NCBI GenBank assembly: GCA_965368815.1
Contig: CBDUOH010000029.1
Span: 1 to 24,822 of the forward strand
DNA length: 24,822 bases
Source: UBA5794 sp965368815
GTDB lineage: Bacteria; Actinomycetota; Acidimicrobiia; Spongiisociales; UBA5794
Direction of reading: 5' to 3'
In this document: positions 21,291-24,822 of the stretch, piece after piece
Numbering within the stretch: position 1 is the stretch's first letter
How the letters are laid out: each line of letters starts with the position of its first letter
Position numbers and translations under genes: made by a program
Notes under the pieces: generated by a model
Told to the model about the DNA's origin: nothing
Database searches by the model: none
What the model saw: the letters and a program-made list of their open reading frames with translations, nothing else

Positions 21291-22910
21291 ATGCACATGC
21301 AAGACGATTTCCCGCTTCTCCTGAGCACGCTGTATGACAACGCCGTCTGGCAATACGGACGGCAGGAAATCGTCTCCGTCGAAGCGGACCTCTCGATCCA
21401 CCGATCGACATACGCCGAAACCGACGTCCGGATCCGGAAACTCGCAACAGCGCTGACGTCGAAGCTCGGTATCGCCGAGGGCGAACCGGTCGGAACATTC
21501 GCGTGGAACAACCATCGTCACCACGAGCTGTACTGGGCAACGGTCAACACGGGTCGCGTGTGCCACACGCTCAACATCAGGCTGTTCGCTGATCAGCTCG
21601 TATACATCGTCAACCACGCACAGGACAAGGCGATCTTCATCGACCCGGACCTTGCCCCGGCGATTGCGCCGCTCATCGACAAGTTCGAGACCGTTGAACA
21701 CTTCGTCATCATGGGGTCGGACGCCGCACGGTGTGGCATCGCCGGCGCGATCTCGTACGAGGACCTGATTGCCGACGTCGAGCCCATGCTCGAATGGCCC
21801 AGGCTCGATGAACGCAGCCCCATGATGTACTGCTACACGTCGGGCACGACCGGCAACCCGAAGGGGGTCGCGTACACGCAGCGATCCACCTATATGCACA
21901 CGATCTCCAATCTCGCCATGAACCCGATCAGTGCCGAGGACAACGTGCTTCCCGTTGTCCCGATGTTCCACGCCGCAGCTTGGGGATACCCCTTCATGGC
22001 TGTCACCGTGGGCGCAAAGCTCACCTACCCGGGCCCGGATCTCTCCGGTCGGGCGATCACCGACCTGTTCGTGAACGAACGCGTGACGTTCTCCGCGGGA
22101 GTACCGACGGTGTGGCTTGGCATCCAACAACACCTCGAGTCACACCCGGACATCGACCTTTCCCACGTCAGGGCACTGTTCTGCGGTGGATCGGCGGTTC
22201 CGCGGGCGATGATCGACTGGTTCGCCACCGAACGGGGTGTTCGGGTCATCCAGGGCTGGGGAATGACGGAAACCAACCCGGTCGCTTCAGCAGCAACCCT
22301 CAAGCCTTGGATGGAGGACTGGGATTGGGAGGATCAACTGTCCGTCATGGAAACCGCCGGCCGACCCGTCCCCGGACTCCAGATCAAGATCGTCGACGAA
22401 AACGACAAGACCCTCCCGAATGACGGAGTCGCATTCGGGGAGCTCTTGATCCGCGGTCCGTGGATCGCTGCGGAGTACTTCAAGGACGAGCGCTCACCGC
22501 AGTCGTTCACCGACGGGTGGCTCCGGACCGGCGACGTCTGCAAGATCACACCCGATGGCTACATCAGGATCACCGACCGGGCCAAGGACGTCATCAAGTC
22601 CGGTGGAGAATGGATTTCAAGCCTCGACGTGGAGAATGAGATCATGGCGCATCCCGACGTTGCCGAGGCCACCGTGATCGGCCTGAAGCACCCGAAGTGG
22701 CAGGAGCGACCCGTGGCCTTCGTCGTTGCCAAATCCGGATCGGGGCTGACTGTCGAAACGATCAAGACATTCCTCGAACCACGCATCGCCAATTGGTGGA
22801 TGCCCGATCGGATCATGTTCGTCGACGAAATCCCCAAGACGGGAACCGGCAAGTTCGACAAGAAGGTCGTTCGTGCCGAATACGAGAACCTTCTCGTCGA
22901 TGGGCAATAG
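21291..22910 (+). CDS. Acyl-CoA synthetase (AMP-forming), AlkK/medium-to-long-chain type
   Basis: A 539-residue ANL-superfamily ligase that activates a fatty acid to acyl-AMP and then acyl-CoA. The P-loop YTSGTTGNPKG is at 182-192, the A5 motif GWGMTETNP at 322-330, the hinge TGD at 413-415, and the catalytic Lys 521 in PKTGTGKFDK. The N-terminal stretch DFPLLLSTLYDNAVWQYG and EIVS resemble AlkK-like medium/long-chain ligases, not acetyl-CoA synthetases. The first ATG (21291) is followed by a second two codons later; either could be used, with GGGAG upstream. It heads an operon with a thioesterase overlapping its stop codon and a DUF402 gene. The exact chain length cannot be read from sequence. 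Confidence 0.92.
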   Translation: MHMQDDFPLLLSTLYDNAVWQYGRQEIVSVEADLSIHRSTYAETDVRIRKLATALTSKLGIAEGEPVGTFAWNNHRHHELYWATVNTGRVCHTLNIRLFADQLVYIVNHAQDKAIFIDPDLAPAIAPLIDKFETVEHFVIMGSDAARCGIAGAISYEDLIADVEPMLEWPRLDERSPMMYCYTSGTTGNPKGVAYTQRSTYMHTISNLAMNPISAEDNVLPVVPMFHAAAWGYPFMAVTVGAKLTYPGPDLSGRAITDLFVNERVTFSAGVPTVWLGIQQHLESHPDIDLSHVRALFCGGSAVPRAMIDWFATERGVRVIQGWGMTETNPVASAATLKPWMEDWDWEDQLSVMETAGRPVPGLQIKIVDENDKTLPNDGVAFGELLIRGPWIAAEYFKDERSPQSFTDGWLRTGDVCKITPDGYIRITDRAKDVIKSGGEWISSLDVENEIMAHPDVAEATVIGLKHPKWQERPVAFVVAKSGSGLTVETIKTFLEPRIANWWMPDRIMFVDEIPKTGTGKFDKKVVRAEYENLLVDGQ

Positions 22911-23715
22911 CACCGGCCTGTTCAGAACCGCAACGGCGGTCGCATCGATCGGCGACGACCGGTGGGCAGCCGAGATAGCAGAGGGCTGGGACATACTCGG
23001 CAATGCGAATGGTGGCTATCTGCTGGCCATCGCGTCGAGGGCATCGAGTGAAGCAACCGGAGGCCGCGTCCCGGTCACGATCAGCGGCCATTTCACACGA
23101 CCCGGACGCTCCGGACCCGTCGTCGTGATGACCGATGTTGTGCGAACGGGGAGACGACTCTCGGTTGTACGCAGCCGCATGACCCAGGGGGACAACGTCC
23201 TCCTCGAGGCTCTCGGAACGTTCTCCGAACCGCCGGACACGCAACCAGAGATCCTTCTGTCGGACGCCGTTCCTGCCGCACTCCCACCGCCCGAGGAGTG
23301 TGTCCAGGCGGTCTACGACGGCAACGCACCGTTTCCGCCACCGCTCATGAACAAGATCGACCTTCGGGCAAGCCCGCGACTCGCGGGTATGTTCACCACG
23401 GGGCCCTATGGAGAAGCAGCCCTCGAAGGGTGGTTCAACCTTCGCGACGGCGAACCGCTCGACCCCCATGCGCTCGTGCTCGCGAGCGATTCCTTCCCGC
23501 CGACCGCCTTCACGGCCGGCCTCCCCGTGGGTTGGACGCCGACCATCGAATTGACGGTCCACATCCGCAATCCTGACGCGCAAGGTTGGATCCGTTCGGA
23601 GATCAAGAGTCGATTCGTGTCCGGTGGGTTCATCGAGGAAGACGGATTGTTCTGGGACGAGTCCGAGACGCTGGTGGCACAATCCCGCCAGCTTGCGCTC
23701 GTCGCGTCGACATGA
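22900..23715 (+). CDS. Double-hotdog acyl-CoA thioesterase family protein (TesB-like)
   Basis: A 271-residue protein with two hotdog domains in tandem. The first (about 1-115) has WDILGNANGGYLLAIASRA (30-48), the helix-plus-loop typical of TesB-like 4HBT_3 domains. The second (about 150-270) has LASDSFPPTAFTAG and TPTIELTVHI, with the Asp of ASDS at the expected catalytic or structural position. Such proteins hydrolyse acyl-CoA. The ATG at 22900 overlaps the last 11 bp of the ligase gene; the alternative upstream Met would lie deeper within that gene. Ligase and thioesterase in one operon would set the free-fatty-acid to acyl-CoA balance. The substrate is unknown. Confidence 0.85.
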   Translation: MGNSTGLFRTATAVASIGDDRWAAEIAEGWDILGNANGGYLLAIASRASSEATGGRVPVTISGHFTRPGRSGPVVVMTDVVRTGRRLSVVRSRMTQGDNVLLEALGTFSEPPDTQPEILLSDAVPAALPPPEECVQAVYDGNAPFPPPLMNKIDLRASPRLAGMFTTGPYGEAALEGWFNLRDGEPLDPHALVLASDSFPPTAFTAGLPVGWTPTIELTVHIRNPDAQGWIRSEIKSRFVSGGFIEEDGLFWDESETLVAQSRQLALVAST

Positions 23716-24239
23716 TCGGCAGCATCGTCCACATCGACCAACGGAAGTGGCCGGACTCCCGCCACTGGCATTACGACGCCCGCTGGCTGGGTCTCGATGA
23801 CCACGGTACCTGGTTGCACGTGACGCCCGACACGGTGCTCCAACGAGGGGACGAACCCGAACGGCTCAGCGGGGTCGACATGATCATCCTGGTCCCCGAT
23901 CGTGACCCGTGGATGGTCGAGTACTACCCGAGCGGCCGCGAGCCCGACGTCTACGTCAACATCGGTTCTGTGCCGACCTGGCGAGACGACTTCGTCCACC
24001 AGATCGATCTTGACCTCGACGTGGTTCGTGGCTCCGACGGATCCGTGACGATCCTCGACGAGGACGAATTTGCCGAGCATCAGCGCACCCTCGGCTACCC
24101 CGCCGAACTCGTCGTACAGGCCAGGTCTGGTGCCGACAAGGCGGCCGGCCAACTCGCTGATCGCATCGAACCATTCGGTTCAGCGGTCGAGCGGTGGTGG
24201 CACCTGGCCACTGACCAGGCATCCGGGGACAAACGCTAG
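23712..24239 (+). CDS. DUF402 family protein, possible nucleoside di/triphosphatase
   Basis: A 175-residue DUF402 protein. The signature is PDVYVNIGSVPTWRDD (78-93), then HQIDLDLDVVRG (96-107) and VTILDEDEF (112-120), which carry the acidic metal-binding residues of this family. Characterised relatives include the Staphylococcus nucleoside tri- and diphosphatase Ntdp and FomD of fosfomycin synthesis, which hydrolyse nucleotide phosphates or phosphonate-CMP; the actual substrate here is not evident. The ATG at 23712 overlaps the thioesterase stop (ATGA), so it is translationally coupled to the acyl-CoA operon. Its TAG stop overlaps, on the palindrome CTAG, the stop of the convergent gene. Confidence 0.85.
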   Translation: MIGSIVHIDQRKWPDSRHWHYDARWLGLDDHGTWLHVTPDTVLQRGDEPERLSGVDMIILVPDRDPWMVEYYPSGREPDVYVNIGSVPTWRDDFVHQIDLDLDVVRGSDGSVTILDEDEFAEHQRTLGYPAELVVQARSGADKAAGQLADRIEPFGSAVERWWHLATDQASGDKR

Positions 24240-24822
24240 GACCCGTCGGGACCGATCGCTCGATCCTGTCGTCTGAATCCACGTTCGAACTTCATCGCCG
24301 AGACGACGGCAAGCGCCGCTCCCAACAGAAGGTAAAGCGTCAGATCCAGGCTCAGGTCCTCCGTGCGCATGCCGAATCGAACGAGGAACGAATCCACGAC
24401 GTATGACGAACGCTCGCCGGTCGTGGCCTGGGCCGACAAACCCGGATCGAACGAGACCATCACGCCGTCGTCTCGTGTGATGATCACGTCGGAAGGCGGC
24501 TGCGACGGCCCGGCGTCGTCATCCGATGGCGGTGGCACCACACCATCGTTGCCAGACTGGTCACTTCGTACCGTCGTCGTGGTCGAACTTGGCACGGTCG
24601 TGGTTGTGGCTGTCGTGGTCGGCCTCGTCGTTGTGGTCGTATCGCCCGGAAGCGTGATGGTGGTTGTCGTCGTCGTGAGCAACGGTGGGATCGTGATTGT
24701 CGGAAGCGTGGTGGTCGTGGTCGTCGTGGTCGTCGTGGTCGTCGTGGTCGTCGTGGTCGTGCTCGGCACCGGTGTGAACGTGAGAGCAATGTCGTCGACA
24801 CCGACAGATCCACCGATGTTCA
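24236..24822 (-). CDS. Thr-rich, C-terminally membrane-anchored surface protein (5' part outside window)
   Basis: The last 194 residues of a gene that continues past the window edge; the GTG at 24769 is internal, because the frame stays open and reads sensibly to the end (NIGGSVGVDDIALTFTP). That first stretch looks like the closing strands of a beta-sandwich, such as a carbohydrate-binding or jelly-roll domain. Next is a Thr-rich linker (about 20-85) broken by Pro and Leu, a short Asp/Pro segment, a small ordered part with DVIITRDDGVMVSFDPG, then a transmembrane helix (about 155-175, LDLTLYLLLGAALAVVSAM) and a basic tail KFERGFRR. It should be exported and anchored by its C-terminus, the Thr tract acting as a wall-spanning, probably glycosylated stalk (inference). 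No LPXTG motif is seen. Confidence 0.72.
   Translation of the reverse strand, partial: NIGGSVGVDDIALTFTPVPSTTTTTTTTTTTTTTTTTTLPTITIPPLLTTTTTTITLPGDTTTTTRPTTTATTTTVPSSTTTTVRSDQSGNDGVVPPPSDDDAGPSQPPSDVIITRDDGVMVSFDPGLSAQATTGERSSYVVDSFLVRFGMRTEDLSLDLTLYLLLGAALAVVSAMKFERGFRRQDRAIGPDGS
24711..24760. repeat. 9-bp tandem repeat encoding the Thr tract
   Basis: About four and a half uninterrupted copies of TCGTCGTGG run from 24721 to 24760, preceded by imperfect copies. On the minus strand each unit encodes three threonines with codons ACC and ACG. Slippage here would change the stalk length in steps of three residues without breaking the frame. Confidence 0.8.

Noticed and set aside
21108..22133. 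A 341-codon minus-strand open frame antisense to the acyl-CoA synthetase
   Set aside because: Shadow frame; the plus strand has all ANL motifs and a continuous fold.
22813..23682. A 289-codon minus-strand open frame antisense to the thioesterase
   Set aside because: No motif; the opposite strand is a double-hotdog protein coupled to its neighbours.
24711..24760. The tandem repeat as a CRISPR array or non-coding satellite
   Set aside because: Units are 9 bp without spacers and are in frame with a threonine tract of an otherwise sensible coding sequence.

Overview
This window is GC-rich, densely packed chromosomal DNA from a bacterium that is most likely an actinomycetote, possibly of the Acidimicrobiia (inference). 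Three things point that way. LexA boxes are of the cGAAC-N4-GTTCg type. The block recA / miaB-miaA-dapF / lexA / LysM gene / nrdR is the one known from mycobacteria and streptomycetes. The branched-chain 2-oxoacid dehydrogenase is of the actinobacterial type. An RNase Y gene beside recA and a cinA-thpR-recA order fit a deep-branching lineage better than a classical actinomycete. No phage, insertion sequence, CRISPR array or plasmid gene was seen.

Layout. Positions 1-1473 hold tRNA-Val, a flippase-like membrane protein, tRNA-Cys and tRNA-Gly, all on the minus strand. Next come dut (minus) and, head to head with it, an unrecognised single-pass membrane protein (plus). nrdR and a small membrane-anchored LysM protein (both minus) follow. 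The LysM gene diverges from lexA (plus) across a 276-bp region with three SOS boxes. dapF, miaA, miaB, rny and recA are all minus; recA has its own promoter with a perfectly palindromic SOS box in the spacer.

Upstream of recA lies a long co-directional minus-strand run from 21102 down to 11124. In transcription order it is a fused pabB-pabC, the E1alpha, E1beta and E2 genes of a branched-chain 2-oxoacid dehydrogenase, a coiled-coil protein, a PHP-type histidinol-phosphatase-like enzyme, rimO, cinA, thpR and a GNAT acetyltransferase. Several junctions overlap or are nearly contiguous, suggesting co-transcription. From 21291 a plus-strand operon encodes an AlkK-like acyl-CoA synthetase, a double-hotdog thioesterase and a DUF402 protein. 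It converges with a gene cut by the window end that encodes a Thr-rich, C-terminally membrane-anchored surface protein.

How the genes work together. The clearest module is the DNA-damage response: LexA, RecA and a LysM protein that is a good candidate for an SOS-induced division inhibitor (analogue of YneA or ChiZ). The LysM and lexA promoters appear to share one -35 heptamer. Around this sit housekeeping genes for nucleotide pools (dut, nrdR), tRNA and ribosome modification (miaA, miaB, rimO), RNA turnover (rny, thpR), lysine and peptidoglycan precursor synthesis (dapF), folate (pabBC) and acyl-CoA metabolism. I found no convincing wholly new multi-gene system. The points most worth following are the SOS-controlled LysM gene, the DapF with Ser in place of the second catalytic Cys, and three unrecognised proteins.
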